Assembly (NCBI GenBank): GCA_022478985.1
Contig: JAKSZP010000013.1
Span: 340,689-404,688 of the forward strand
Direction: 5' to 3'
DNA from: Massospora cicadina
Taxonomy: Eukaryota > Entomophthoromycota > Entomophthoromycetes > Entomophthorales > Entomophthoraceae
DNA length: 64,000 nt
Shown: positions 33,300 through 45,740 of the stretch, in pieces
Layout of the letters: each line of letters opens with the position of its first letter
Position numbering within the stretch: the first letter of the stretch is position 1
The notes under the pieces: model-generated
What the model was told of the DNA's origin: nothing
The model's database searches: none
The model's input: only the letters and a program-made list of their open reading frames with translations
Made by a program: the position numbers and the translations under genes

Positions 33300-34500
33300 A
33301 TGTAATCAGAATCTTGGGCCATGAGAGATGACCAGAGGATAGCTGAACCCTTGGTTGGTATGCTTTAAACAATAGGAGAACCCTTCTCCACACAGTATCC
33401 GCTGCCGGACTCTCTTATTAATATGCTTTACCATCTCCTCCCCTACACATACCTTACAAGAATACACAAGGTCGTCCTCCTTATGCTTAAGCCACTTGCG
33501 TAGAGTCGCCCCAGTGACCTATGTTTTACTATGAAGTTGGAAAAAAAGGTCTGAACTGGTATAAACCAGCATTTCTTAACCATTCTCCCCCAAAAAGCCC
33601 ATCAGGTCATGTCACTTTCTACAAGTGATCTGGGAAGAGAACGTTGAGTAGAGCTTTTTGTTGTGTATTACCCGGATATAGGTGGTTGTGAACTCTGAGA
33701 GGCAGCTACCATCACCATCCCCTTTTTAGCCAGTCCTGAAGGAAGAAGAGGATTTCCCATCTGGGGTACCTCCAGCCTCCTCTTCCTCGCAGAAGCACCT
33801 GCTAATCCTGCCTTCCAAGACCTTCTGAACAGGCTTCTTCAGCACCTAATGCAGCCAGAAAAGGAATTTCTTCCCTCCAGCAAGAAGGCAGTTCAGTTGC
33901 TTCCACAACATCCCATGGTTTCCTTATCAGCACCATGGATGAACTGGCAACATTATTGACTGCTTCAACCCTAAGCACTCTTCAGCCATCGCCATCAAAG
34001 AGGTCCCCTGTTTTCCCCAATAAAGTGTTTAAAAGCCTTGCGCATATGAGGTTCCATCCCCAGTCCCCAGGCTCCTTCCCAAAGGGGAAATGCCAGGATA
34101 CTTTCAATGGTCCACTCTCCACCCTCTAATCTACCCTTATTTCCTGCATAGGCTTTAAAGTAATCCTTACAATAACCCGGTAGCTTCCTGCGCTTGGTAT
34201 GGCCCCTTAATTAATTCCCCAGCTAACACCAAAATTTTGTTGTTTTTGTCTCTTCATCCTTAGCTAGGTATTCCGCCATTATTAAAACTAATTAATGTCC
34301 TTTCCCTCCCCTGGCGACCCGTGCAATCAACTTCAACTTAAGTGTTTTGATAGTACTCTTTACATTAATTATAGGATGCCCTTCTTCTTCACCTCCTGAC
34401 ACAAGTTAAAAAACTTGTTTTTGATACTCGCCCCTACCAGATGAACTGGATTTTCAAGCTCCTCTATTAAGTTTAAGGAAGATGCTGGTGGTAGAACAAA
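33300..34500 (-). pseudogene. LINE ORF2 C-terminal region (family 3)
   Basis: Near 33400-33520 the minus strand reads TGATLRKWLKHKEDDLVYSC, then KVCVGEEMVKHI, a CxxC...H pattern of the C-terminal zinc-binding segment found in many LINE polyproteins. The rest has short broken frames with no motif. Confidence 0.5.
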
Positions 34501-35900
34501 TCCGCAAGTGTACCATAAAATGAAAAAAGATGAGAAAGTGTTCATGACAATGGCTCAGCCCCAATATAACAAAATTGAGCTATTGCCACTTCCAAGCCGC
34601 TTTTATATGGTGCTTTCAATTTTGAGCCATATTTCAGCGGCGACGTACGCCCAGGAATGGGACACACAAGGTATAGAAACTCCTCCCCCGTTGTTATTAA
34701 ATAAGTGAGCCATTTAGTGCCACATCTAACATCGCCGTTCTTCCATTGGGCCAAGCCCTGGATTTTCAAAAGATTGACCTTTTGTGGTTCTTGCGTTTTA
34801 GGTATATCTTCAGAATGTTTATCACCACCTTCTCCTCCATCTATAAAGAAACAAAAATACATGTATCATCTGCAAACAACGAGTATGATTACGCATCCCT
34901 ATTGATGGTAAGTTCCTTCTGGTTTGACTTCCTGAGAGCCACTGAAAGAGTCTCTGTTGCAAGAACAAACAACAAGGGAGACAGAGAATCTCCCTGACGC
35001 ACGTTCCTACACACCTTAAAAAAAGGGTGGAAGAGGACCCCATTGATATTGACTACAGATGAGGCTTCCACATAAATCGCTTCAAGAAGTCTCAACAAAC
35101 TCCCTTGATTTTAAATCTATATAAATCTTTTCCAGAGAACTCATGATTCACCCAATCAAACGCCTTCTCTTGATCAAGGAACATCAGCCATCCCCTCTGT
35201 TCATACTGTTTACTTTCCTGTCTTTCTATTAGGTGAAACAGCTATAATTATCATAAATGAACATCCTGGGATAACCTATTCTGTTATTTACCAACAATGT
35301 TCGCCACACCCATTTAGTCGATTGGATAGGGTCTTTATTAAGATTTTATTGTCAACGTTAAGCAGAGTCTAAGGCCAATATTTCCCCTTGGGGAAGGGAT
35401 CGCCCTTCTTTTACAACATAAGCACCACGCCTTTTAAAAAAGGCCGTCTCAATTGTATCAGAGACTAAGAGTTGATTGTAGAGCTCATCAAGCATCTAAA
35501 TATTTCTGCCCAAAACAGCTAATAGAGCTTAAGGATTAAACCTTCCTCCCCAGGAGCCTTGCCATTCTTTCCATTAAAGATGGCGTCTGACACCTATGAC
35601 TTGAAGATCTTGCTAAATAACAGCGTCTGAACCTCCATTGGCAGTCCCCCAGTCCGCTTTTTTGTACTTTGGCTGCCTCTGGGTCATTCTTTGAGGGGCC
35701 ATAAAGGTTCTCATAGTAATACTTAAACACTTCAGCCATACAAGCTTCATCCTTCACCTTAACACCCTCATCACAAAGTGACAAGATTCTTGCCGAGGGT
35801 CTGAAAGCCCCTACTGCCTTGCAGGGTAGGGCCACATTGCTGTTAGAGTCCTCATCCAACTAGATTTTCTTTTTTGAGAAAATCCACCTTGAAAAGCTCC
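34500..35900 (-). pseudogene. LINE reverse transcriptase (family 3)
   Basis: Motifs in order on the minus strand are KGDPFPKGKYWP, LLNVDNKILIKTLSNRLN and MFLDQEKAFDWVNHEF. The 34889-35098 frame follows with VCRNVRQGDSLSPLLFVLATE, shown here as VRQGDSLSPLLF, then the catalytic YSLFADDTCIFVSL. The FADD box is intact but the frames are separated by shifts and stops. Confidence 0.85.
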
Positions 35901-36099
35901 CATTAATTTCGCATACAATTCATCCTTGACCATGTAGGCAGATGTCTGCTGGGCCGCAGCCTTATTGCAGGTATTTTCACAGCTCCTCTCCTAGGTTTTA
36001 TACATCAAACACATGACCCCTAGCTACCTTTCAAAGGTTTCACATGTCATCATAAGATTAGCTTACATCCATAACCATTTTACTGATGCATCATGCCTT

Positions 36100-37020
36100 C
36101 CTAAAAGCTGTCTTCTCCACCATCTCACCTTCTTCCTCATGTTTTCCTGCAGTGGAGACCACTTTAAAAGATTAGGGTTCAGTCTCCAAATCTCTTTACC
36201 TGCAGAAGCTACCCGAGGGTCACTGATCTTCAGTTCTAGGGGACTTTTGTCTCAAGAACCTGGATCACTAATATGAAGAATTAACTTGCAGTGACTCAGG
36301 AGAGGCTGGGGCACTGACACAAGATCAATGCGGGATAAATAATCCCACTGAACATGAGTCCACCAGTTTCCCCTTGCTCACCATGGCCCGCTCTCCACAC
36401 ATACAGTAGGCCAAGGTCAATCATTAAACTGGCACCTAGTTGGCTCCAGGATCAGAGCTCCAGTTACCATGAAGTCCCAGCCCTGTCATCCCTAAAGAAG
36501 ACACAGTTCATGTCTTTTCCCAGCACTACTAACCCCCAGATGCCTTCCTCCTGGATCCTCAGGTTGACCTTCTGGAAGAAGGCCTTCCTTTAAGACTCAT
36601 AATTGATCGCATATACACTGATAAACCAAATTGATTTCTCTAAACATTGACATTACTGCCACTGCCCTTCATGGAACCAATACCCTTTTGTTTAACACCT
36701 TAACCTTGTCCGCCCACCAGACAAAAGTAACCCACATTATTTTCTCCACCTCCCTCTTTCCCGCTCCTAAGGGTAATTCTGAGCTTGGTTGATCCACCAA
36801 GTGAGAATAAAATGATTTCTTAAAGAGAATTGGTAATATTAATCTTCTTCTATCCAAAGATTAGACTTAGTCTCAAAGAGGAAGCCAATATCTATCCCAT
36901 GTTGTTGCAATCTGATATTCACCTGCTACCGTTGCCTGAGGACATGTAGGTCCGCGCATTAGCAAATCTAACACTGATCGCCATAGGTTCAGAACTGAAT
37001 TGGCTTTAGTGTTAGGATCT
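36100..37020 (-). pseudogene. LINE endonuclease (family 3)
   Basis: The N-terminal motif HGIDIGFLFETKSN near 36880-36925 matches the GxDIxxLxET segment with the catalytic glutamate. The C-terminal part at 36240-36330 reads LSRIDLVSVPQPLL, then ISD...SPLELKISD, the RIDxxxxS and SDHxPL motifs with the His region interrupted. The central GDFN part near 36480 reads only roughly. Confidence 0.65.
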
Positions 37021-38199
37021 GATCCCCACCCTCTTCAACATCAGCTAATTTTGCGGTACAACGTTTCTTCCTCCCCTTTCCAGTACTGACTTGGATAGGA
37101 GTGGTGGCTTAAAAACATTCCATCCACCAGAATCTTAGCCTTTCTCTGTGTTTTTTTGACACCTCCCCTTTGGTTATAAGCATTTAATCAGAAAGGCGCT
37201 GGCCCAATATTTCTAGCGGGCAGCACCCCCTTATCTCCACCTCTTCCCCTATGGGACTAGAGCTCTCCACCCCATCTACATCCATTGTGGTAGCTCTCCT
37301 CTTTCTTAATTGAGTACTGGGGAGATACTCATCCATTGAGAGGTGACCAGCTCCAAAATGTCCTTTGCATATTGGGACAAAGCGCTGCTAAGCTCAATTT
37401 GGAGTCTGACAGCTGCACGCATATTTTAGGTCCACTTTGACTCCTTACTGACCTTCTTGGCATTTATAGCACTGTTAGGCCATGGGGAGCAACTCCTAAC
37501 TGGCACATTATTAAATATTGGCATCAAAGCCCCCAGAAAGATAGTAGGCCCTAAGGGATTAACAAAGCTACAGAAGAACTAAGAAGGCAAGAGAAATGAT
37601 GCTTCATTAGGATAAAGTCTTGAGGTGCTTATAGGACCTTAAAGCTAAAGGTGGATTGAGAAAGGGAGGAATTGGGTTGGGTAATGGGAGCTAGGTGCTA
37701 CTGGCATAGGTTAGGGAGATCTCAACATTGGTTGCCAAATGTAATAAGACTATTATTACAAAGGGTAGTGGGACCATACTTGGTTAAATTTGGTGGTGAA
37801 TCCTGAAAGGTCTATTCGATTGGGTTTAGCATCAGATAGCTTTTTGCCGTAGACCCTATTGATTAATCAACATCATCAGCATTAGTTGCTGGTGTTAAAT
37901 TGATTAAAAAATTTAATTTTAATATTATTGGGCCATTCACTCATACTTTAAGCTGTGCTCAACCCAAGTTGATGAGTTGCCTAACTCAGAATTAGCCCAT
38001 AGGCGAGTTACAACCCCCCAGTCTGTGCTTCCCCCAATAAAAGGATAATTTCAACAAGAACCTCAGTCACCACCTCCAGATTGGCGTTGCCTGCCGCCGC
38101 CTCCTTTGCTTTGGCTGACAACTTAGCTAGCTTCTCCAACATCTTCTAGAAGGCTAGTTTCTCTTTCTCTGTGGTCACATGGGTGGCTTTCACTTTCTA

Positions 38200-38995
38200 G
38201 ACCCACCAGGTTTGGCCACTGCTGCAGGATGTTTATCCTGAGAGCACTTAACTCTGACATTTTCCTTCAGGCCACACAAGAAGCACCTGTCCATTGGTAC
38301 CACAGGGACACTCCAAGTCTCCATATTTACTGAATGAGAAACTCTTTTGTATTACTTTGAAAGTATAACTTTTAAAACCCAGTCCCCATAGCCTACGGTG
38401 AACTTTTTTCAAACTACCGTCCTTTTGATTCAAGCTCATTACCAACTTGTTACCATTAAAAGAGATTACTCTTCCTAAGCCTTTCAGTTGAGTCATCATG
38501 GCTCCTCTAGTGACAACAGGTGGCACGTCCCTTAGTATGAGCCTTCCAATCTCAGTACTAAAGTCGAGACATATGGCCTCCTAGTTTTTAGTGATCAAAC
38601 TGGCAGTTTAGAGCTATTTTTTAAAGCTTAGACTGAAAAGTTATAAGTTTTAAACCATTAGCAAAATGTGAAATGTGGATTGGGAGAACCCACACATATC
38701 AATAACGCGGCCCATGAGCATCTCCTTAGACAATTCAGTCTTCACCTCCATGGCGTAAACCTTCTTTAGGCTCTCCACCATGCCAGCCTTCAAATCTTTT
38801 TGAGGGACCAGAATTCCCCGCTTTGAAAATCTTTGTTCTGACCCCAAATCCATTAGCAGCCATGCTGACCAGGTAGCCAGAGCTTTTGTTCATAGGGAAA
38901 CATTCCCAGCTTTTAATTGGTATTGGTATATCAATATTGCTTTGTAACGGAGTTCGCCTCTCTGGGTCATTTTGTGCAGAAACAGTTGCAGCCAT
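38200..38995 (-). pseudogene. LINE ORF1 with knuckle-like motif lacking its histidine (family 3)
   Basis: The frame from 38995 starts MAATVSAQNDPERRTP. The 38526-38248 frame contains GRVISFNGNKLVMSL and QKSFSFSKYGDLECP. The knuckle near 38275 reads CFLCGLKENVRVKC, which has CX2CX4-N-X4C spacing with Asn in place of the zinc-binding His. Such ORF1 proteins bind element RNA. Frames change at least twice. Confidence 0.6.
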
Positions 38996-39010
38996 TTTGG
39001 GTCAATCTGT

Positions 39011-39200
39011 CAATTTTTTATGTGAGTGCTCTCGTTTTTCTCTGCACCAGTGTAAGCCCGCGTAAGCTACTGGCTGCTATCCAGATTTCAGGCCAACCTA
39101 GAAAATTGTGGTGATTATTGTAGACAGGTGTAGAAGTAAAACCAGTCAGGACTTCCCACCCTTGTTGCAGAGATCTGCTTTTGCAGCGCCCCACCTTGTG
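39011..39200. other. Spacer, nothing recognised
   Basis: Probably the 5' edge of the family 3 LINE and unrelated DNA. Confidence 0.3.
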
Positions 39201-40300
39201 AGAGAGTAGTGTGACAGATGATACGCCTGACTCTTGCCCCCCTTACTGGCCATATCTTTCCTGAAGGAGAGTTGTAGCACCCTCAAGAACAGATTGTATC
39301 ACAGTTATTAGCTTTTATCCAACAACTCTTTCAGGCCACTACTGGACCCTTTTGTGATGCCTCTTTGGGTTCTGGTTTTGGCTACTCACCCATGTTTCCA
39401 CAGGCTTTCCTCAGTCACGCCATGCTAAGGCCCCAGCTTAGCCTACTTAGCTCTCAGAATCATTTTTCATTATGGATGGCTATATCATTAGTACTGGTAT
39501 TGTTATAAAATTGGGGAAAATCAGGAAGGTTCATCCATGAGTTGAAGAATTAACCCTTAAAGTTTGCATTATGCAACACTGACAATGGGAGAAATGGGAT
39601 AATGAAAAGGGAGGCGTGGTACAGGAAGTCAGTGGTTGAAGGGGTTTGGAAGCCCCATGTGTGACAAAAGTAATTTCAGCGACTTGAAAACTCACAGTTA
39701 AAAGTACAAGGTGATGCTACATTTGTATCAGGAGAAGTCTCAATTGCAAGATATGCCAGCACAATGTCAATAAATTCTATGGCATTTCTGTAGGCAACTG
39801 AAAACTGTGGGGAAGAAATTAACATGCACATCTTTATAATATGCACAAGTACACAATAAGCAAAAAGTTATACGTGGAGGCTAAAAAATTGCACTAAAAG
39901 TAACCAAATCAAGACTCCACAAACTTAAATAAGGGTTTTGGTGTATGTGAAACAGGGTGTTAGGGCCACGCTGCAATGCAAGTGAAGCTTACTATTTAAT
40001 GTACTAATATGTCAGAACCTGGGGGTTCTAAGTTTAATATGGTTGCAAACTCGCAGTTCCTAAGGAACCACCCAAGTGACCAAGTAAGATTTTTAGTAAC
40101 TCACTGTTAGGGCCTTTTGCATATTTTACTCAGCTTTATTGATTATGATTCATCTTCTGGCCCACTAGGGGATCGAATCTGCTAGTGGATGCTGGAGTTA
40201 TTGATTGTATATATGATAACTATTGTTTGGAGAAATATTCTCAGCTATTATTAATTAATTTACTGGATTACAATTCTCCAGATTAATAAGTATATAATTG
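39200..40300 (+). pseudogene. Possible Ty3 Gag/protease remnant
   Basis: A plus-strand stretch around 39230-39430 reads PLTGHIFPEGEL, then QEQIVSQLLAFIQQLFQ, a Gln-rich helical segment of the kind found in Gag. At about 40170-40280 the frame LLVDAGVIDCIYDNYCLEKY resembles a retropepsin active site (LVDSGAxxxFI) with DAG instead of DSG. No RT follows, so it is at best a short remnant, and the call is tentative. Confidence 0.35.
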
Positions 40301-41842
40301 GGGATGATCGGCAAAAAACCAATTGATGATGGAGTTGTTTCATTATTGAAATCTAATTAACTTGTAGGAGTCAATCAGGTGCAATTGCCAATTGATTAAG
40401 TGGTTTATGAGTTGCTAGAGATTAATGCCACATGCGATACAGCAACTTTCAAGTTAACCTATTCTGTATTGCAACTTGCTGGTTGTAAATAAGAGTAATA
40501 TTACCTAATCAGGTTGTTATAAAATAAGGATAATCGATGGAAGTTGAGCGAAGTTGGTGGGACAAGTTCTTTGTTTCAACTCAGAAGAGGTCGCGGTAAA
40601 GTTAAGAAGAGAACCTTATTAATTTGAAGAGGAAAGTCATTGTTTTACATGACCCTGGAGGGTTAATTCATCAGCGACAGCTGCCATTTCCAAAAGGGAC
40701 ACCAACTGAAAAGTTGTGCATCAATCCCTTTAAATTTCTCTTGGTTTTTAAGTAAAGCAGACACATTTAGATCTAATTGAAAAGCAATTATCAATAAATG
40801 TTTTAATTTAGACTGTTTGCTCTTGTGATTAGAGTTGGAAGGACAAGAAGATCCTTTGTCTATATTTTTGTTGATCTCTGCAAAGCTGAGTGACAATAAG
40901 GAATAAGAGTCTCTAAAAACCTTATCTTATATTAAGTTTTACCCACTAAAATATGGAAGAAGTTTTTACATTTCCAGAAGAATTAAAGATTAAGACAAGC
41001 ATCAGGTTGATATTAGACCTAATAACTAACTTGGCTTAATAAGCTCAACTAGAGTGGTAGTCTTCATACTACTTCTCATTATACTCTATTATCAACAGGT
41101 CAAACAACGCACATACAAGGAGCCTGTGCATTTAAACAAGGGAGCAAAAGCAAGATATTATGCAGAAAAAGGAAACGAATCTCAAACTTTAACAATTGGC
41201 ACTCAATTAAGTCACTAAAAGATCCTAAATCTAATAGGCAACAAAACCCTACAGCTGACAAGGGGCAAGCCATCTTAGTAGGTGCAAGTAATTGACCATG
41301 ATGTACGCTAGGATGCACAGATGCTTTTTAAAAACAACAAACTAAAATAAAATAGACAAGGGAAAATGTTATTAAAAGTTATTGGGAAATCAATAATGCA
41401 ATATAGCGGACCATCTAGTACTAAAAAAATAATGCAATATACCCAGTACTCTAACTTCTAACGATATTGGCCTAAGTAAAGGGCTAGGATTAGGGGATAT
41501 TGTGGTGTTTTTGGATATTATTAAATCAAGTGTGATCTAAGAGAAAACTGTGCTGTTGGCATGGGTGTTTAAACACCTCAACAATAACTCATTACTTCTA
41601 GATGACGCTCTACCTTTGGGGATTAACTCAGGGGATGTGGAAAAAGGGTTGGGGCTTCCTGGTGGTGGGTATAAAAAATGGTGGTTTACAATTCTTCAAG
41701 CTACTACACTTAGCATGTTGAACAGACAATTTCACCATTGCATCCTTATTCAGTGATATAACCGTTAATTTTATATATTCAAATATTTTAAAACCAGAAA
41801 GTTTTAGATAAAAATCTAATTTAAGAAAATTAATAATTTATA
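40301..41842. other. AT-rich region without a recognised gene
   Basis: Short frames exist at 40663-40896 (-), 41100-41318 (-) and 41550-41756 (+) but none shows a known domain or repeat structure. No RNA gene was seen. Confidence 0.4.
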
Positions 41843-42127
41843 GGGGGTGGAAGGCAAGTTAGGGTGTAAGGCTACCAAACTGAAGGTTGTGGGTTCAATT
41901 CCCGCCCTTTGCACATCAATTGGGGTGCCATCCAAAGGAAGCTATTGGTGGTTAGTAGGTTTAATAAAACTTAAATTTACCCATGATGTAACCAGAAATT
42001 CCAAGTCCAAATCTGGAGGTGGAAAACTTTCTTTGATGAAGTTGACCCTGCTCAGGTTTCATGTCAATGTATAATTTCTATCTTTTTTATAATGTCTGTC
42101 TCCTTGTCAGTTTGCCTCAAATTAATA
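41843..42127 (+). mobile_element. tRNA-derived SINE, copy 2
   Basis: It starts GGGGGTGGAAGGCAAGTTAG and has the B box GGTTCAATTCC at 41892-41902 within a GGGTTCAATTCCCGCC T-arm. It is similar to copy 1 along the full body (for example GGAAGCTATTGGYGGTTAGT and GTTGACCCTGYTCAGGTTTC). It ends in a diverged tail, TGTCTCCTTGTCAGTTTGCC. Imperfect flanking direct repeats AGAAAATTAATAATTTAT (left) and AGAAAATTAGTAAATTAT (right, 42130-42147) look like an old TSD. Confidence 0.85.
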
Positions 42128-42900
42128 CAGAAAATTAGTAAATTATTCCAACACGATACCTTTAGCAGGATGCATGGCTTTATGTTGTGATGGGGAGGGT
42201 TGAGTTGCTAAGATATATTTTGACAATAGTAAATGGTTGCCAATTTTTTAAAAAGTGTGACTAACAGTTTTTAAAAACGATTTCTCATTACATAGTATTG
42301 GGAATTATTGCATTGATTGATTCCCCATAACAATAATATTGGCTAAAGTTCCCACATTATCATTAAGTCACTTTATCAAGTTCCAAGTTTCTAAATTTTC
42401 TAATAGATCTAGAACTAAGTGCCAAGATTGATCTTCATTTTTGGCCTTTACTTTTTGACTTCTTGCAAATTTGACTTAATAGATGTATTAAGCACTTAAG
42501 ATGACTCCTGATTGAGATACCTGTCAGGGATGAGGACTGGGGACTGTGATTTTGGTTTCTTTAGATTCCACAAATCCAAAATAAAGTTTCCTGATTATTT
42601 TCCAAGTAGTACTCTTCAGATTTGGAGACTAAGGTGGGTTTGGTAGTAAGCTATGGAAAGTAGCCTAGGAAGCAGGATTAGGAAGCAGCTACTCATATCT
42701 CATCCAGGGTATGTCCTAGTTCAGAGATATAGGTAAGGGTCAAGGCCTTAGATTATAAACTCTTTTTAGTCCTGAAAAGAATGTCCTGGTCTGGCTTGAT
42801 AGCCTGAGCCAAAAGACCCATATTACCCTTTCCTAGAAGGATAAGGTTTACTCTCCCTTCAGGAGCAGTATATAAGACATAAATCTTGCGTGAGTTGGGT
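42128..42900. other. Probable 3' non-coding part/LTR of the chromodomain Ty3, not resolved
   Basis: No protein motif is readable beyond the chromodomain that ends near 42955. An LTR is expected here but no partner copy is present in the window to define it. Confidence 0.35.
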
Positions 42901-43700
42901 AGTTAGATGACTGCAACGGTGGCCTTCTTGAGTAGGGAGGGTCTTAATGCCTTGGAGGGTGTCCTCATGAAGCTCCACAATTAACTCTTAACCGTTTTAA
43001 ATTCTTTCAAGAAACCCAACTGCTTTTGTAAGATGGGAACCCTTTCCAGGATACCAGTATTGCAAACTTTACCTATCTCTTCATGAGTTCAAAACCCTAC
43101 TCACTTCAAATTCTTGTGCAACCTCAACCATGTTGGGCTCCATCTTTATGTATTTCTGCTCTTTGAATTGGTATAAGGAAAAGGCGTGAAATAAAATTAG
43201 TTTTCTCAAAGGGGAATAATCCACTTTAAAAGATCCATTATTCAACACTTGTGATATAAGTAAGGGACCTTGTTGCCTAAAAAAGTTAACTTACAGCAAT
43301 GCACTTTGAGGTGAAAAATTCTTAGTATTAACTATTACCAAATTACCTACTTGGTATTCTGGGGCAGCATAGCATTTTTTTTCTATAAATCATATGGCGT
43401 TGTTAATTGATTTATTTTAACCGTTTACCTGGAGATGAATCTTCAAGGTGTGCTTACAAAGTTTGCCTCTTTATGGGATATTGATGTATATTTGGGGTCC
43501 GACAATAAAGGTAGAATCTTATTCCAATATAACATACATGGGCAACATCCCCCATTAATGAATGTAGAGAGTTATTGCATGAAAACTGGGCCAAAGGGGG
43601 ATCTGCTGCGCAGTTGTATTAAGAGTTGATGGCACTGCATAGGAGATAATGATCCAATGACCAGTTGTTCCATTCAGTTTGTCCATCAGATTGAGGGTGG
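42900..43700 (-). pseudogene. Integrase C-terminal half and chromodomain of a chromovirus (E4, downstream part)
   Basis: From 43700 the minus strand reads HPQSDGQTEWNNWSLDHYL, the loop after the catalytic core. Then come NFFRQQGPLLISQVLNNG and LILFHAFSLYQF, which match the conserved KLxxxxxGPFxI and HNVFHVSxLK segments. At 42955-43140 VEVAQEFEVSRVLNS, LQYWYPGKGSH and a final GxELIVELHE line up with a chromodomain, which directs integration to marked chromatin. The integrase is cut exactly at 43700 by the element at 43701-58718; the rest continues at 58719. Confidence 0.8.
43696..43700. repeat. Target-site duplication of the 43701-58718 element, left copy
   Basis: GGTGG; the right copy at 58719-58723 reads AGTGG, one mismatch. 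Confidence 0.7.
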
Positions 43701-44887
43701 AGTCAACGCGCTGACCTCAGCTTACTTAACTTTAGAGGCTGATACACTGCTCAGGGGGTCTACTCTGAGCAGATTGGGCACCAGACAACTTTGTTAACAT
43801 TACTTTGCTCTCACTAAGAAAACCCTCCTTTGATGCTACACTTGTAGCATCAATCACTTGGTCAAACTGTCCATGCCCAAGGCGAACTACTTGACACTGT
43901 TAGACGTTTTTGACATACGTTGGCCCTTAAGACTCAACATGAACCTTTTCCAACTCTTCCTTGGCGTTATCAGCACCAAGGTACAATTAACAGAGAATGT
44001 CTTCTTCCAATTTGGTCAATTCTAGACTGTGTACTGGAGATTACTACACATTATACAACAAAAGAGTAAGCAAAAGATAAAATTCAGATTCTGTAGAAAG
44101 GCTTTATATAAAAATAAAAATAAAGCATTTTATACTTCAGGGGATATTCAAGATATAAAAGTAAATGTGATATTGATAAAAGTGTTGGGATTTGGGGTTT
44201 CAATAATAAGATTTTCTCAAGATCCTCTAATCAGTAGTCTTCTGACTGCTGATTTTGTCGCTTCATTCATTTTAGATAATTCCTGTAGCCATGAGCTCTG
44301 TCTCATGGTAGTTCCTGAGCCTGGATGTTTAGGGGCCATTGTACTAGGTCCCGCTTCTGGGTTTTGGGCCATTGTACTCTCTTTAAATCTTAGTTGATTA
44401 CCCAATTTTGTTAATTCTCATAATGACTTCAGGTTTTAGCAATGGCGCTCCTATGGTGCGCCTCACATAATGGCTTCAAAATCACTCTGGAAATTGGATG
44501 ATGGCCAGATTTGATAATATTTGCTTTTGAGCACCAGATGCTCATGTCAGCGTACTTCAGTTCACTCAACATTTTGTCTCCTGCGATTGTAAATTATTTC
44601 AGACCCCCAAAGGTTTAAAAGGAGTCTATTTTTGTAAAAAACATTTAGCATCATTGTTATCCTCAAAAATAAATCTTTTTATTAAAGAAGGGTGAAAAAT
44701 ATTTTTCATGATGTTTCCTAACTCTGCTGAAAATTCTTTGCTCATCTTCGCCTATAAAAAGGGACTTGATCTCCTACATCCATGGTGAGTTTACTGCCCG
44801 TGCCTCCACCAATTTTGGGGGTTAATTGTACCCATTCCACTTGTTAAGGAATGACTTAGTACACCAGTCATGGCCTCATCTACGACA
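43701..44887 (-). repeat. 3' LTR of E6 (1187 bp)
   Basis: Homologous to 57534-58718. Shared blocks include TGGCGTTATCAGCACCAAGG, AATGTCTTCTTCCAATTTGG and ATAATTCCTGTAGCCATGAG. It starts AGTCAACGCG rather than with a canonical TG and ends ACGACA. An outer 5-bp duplication supports these edges. Confidence 0.8.
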
Positions 44888-45200
44888 AATTACATTCTAA
44901 GATGAGACCTGAAGAATGATTGAAGGTGATGGGCGTGCTTTATATTATAAACATCATTATTTTATCCTGGATGAGGTATTCTGCTTCTCTCTTTTTAGGA
45001 CGGGCGCAAGGAAATCCAAATGGCCTGTAGCTTCTCTGGATGTGTTCCTCTCAGATGGTAAAACAAACCGTGTCTTCTATTCTAAATTCAGGTAACCTAG
45101 TTCTCGTCTAACTATCTCATTGCTTGGAGAGAGGCTTGCTTCATTGTTAATTAAAGCTTCTAACTTTATTCTTATCAGCTTACATGCTAATTTCTGTTGG
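44888..45200 (-). other. 3' end of the E6 internal region
   Basis: Follows the integrase C-terminal region toward the LTR. A segment near 45060 reads LPEFRIEDTVCFTI, similar to the basic-hydrophobic strand before the integrase end. No further domain is seen. Confidence 0.35.
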
Positions 45201-45740
45201 TAACTCCCAGTTTGTAGATTCTTGCGATCCACTTATATGATTGGTGTCAGGAGGGTATACAGCATGGCTTCTCACCCATACAGGGTTTTGAAGGAGGACT
45301 TTTCATTCATGTGGTGATGGCTTAACTGGTAAGCCATCACCGCCGATGGGAGCAGCTGGTCCCACTACAGCTTGTAATTAATAATCATCTTCTATAAATT
45401 CCTCCTAGGGTCCCATTCACTCTCTTGACACTTTCTTTGGAGAATGGATGTAGGGGGTAGTGATTTTCTGCTTCATCCCTACCAAATCCATCAAATTCTT
45501 CACCACGTCTGAGATGTAGTTCTTTCCGTTGTCCAACAGTAGAATTTAAAGGCCATTTGTGACTTGTTATCACTTGTTTGCTCAAAAAATGGGAAGTAAT
45601 TATTTGCAGTATGTGTCTTGATCAATGATGTTTCAACCCACTTAGTGAAGTGGTCAATTGACACCAGGATGAACTTGGCGCCGCTGGACGATGTTGGCCT
45701 CAGCATCACCACATCAATAGGACACATTCAAGGAAAGGTA
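45200..45740 (-). pseudogene. Ty3 integrase remnant (E6)
   Basis: The 45500-45727 frame reads CPIDVVMLRPTSSSGAKFIL, then VSIDHFTKWVETSLI. This is the integrase core with the first catalytic aspartate (VxIDHFTKWVE). At 45240-45360 SSFKTLYGMRSHAVY fits the SPFxLxYGxxxxxP segment. The second Asp and the Glu regions are not clear. Confidence 0.75.

Larger units (their letters stand above)
33150..39010 (-). mobile_element. Decayed LINE of a different family (family 3)
   Basis: The minus strand holds, in order, an ORF1 with a knuckle-like motif (38995-38200), an endonuclease (about 37020-36100), RT (about 36000-34500) and a C-terminal Cys-rich segment near 33450. Total length of about 5.9 kb is usual for a complete LINE. 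Motif style (VRQGDSLSPLLF, SLFADDTCIF) differs from family 2. No TSD was found by eye and the ends are approximate. A patch at 37740-38030 has no LINE motif and might be an insertion. Confidence 0.75.

Noticed and set aside
34508..34997. Plus-strand protein-coding genes in 34.5-35 kb
   Set aside because: These frames are antisense to the RT motifs of the family 3 LINE and have no domain of their own.
41550..41756. Small host gene
   Set aside because: A single 68-codon frame without recognisable domain or conserved neighbours; its length is expected by chance.
41855..41910. Plus-strand tRNA gene
   Set aside because: Same reason: it is the head of the second SINE copy and its acceptor stem does not close.
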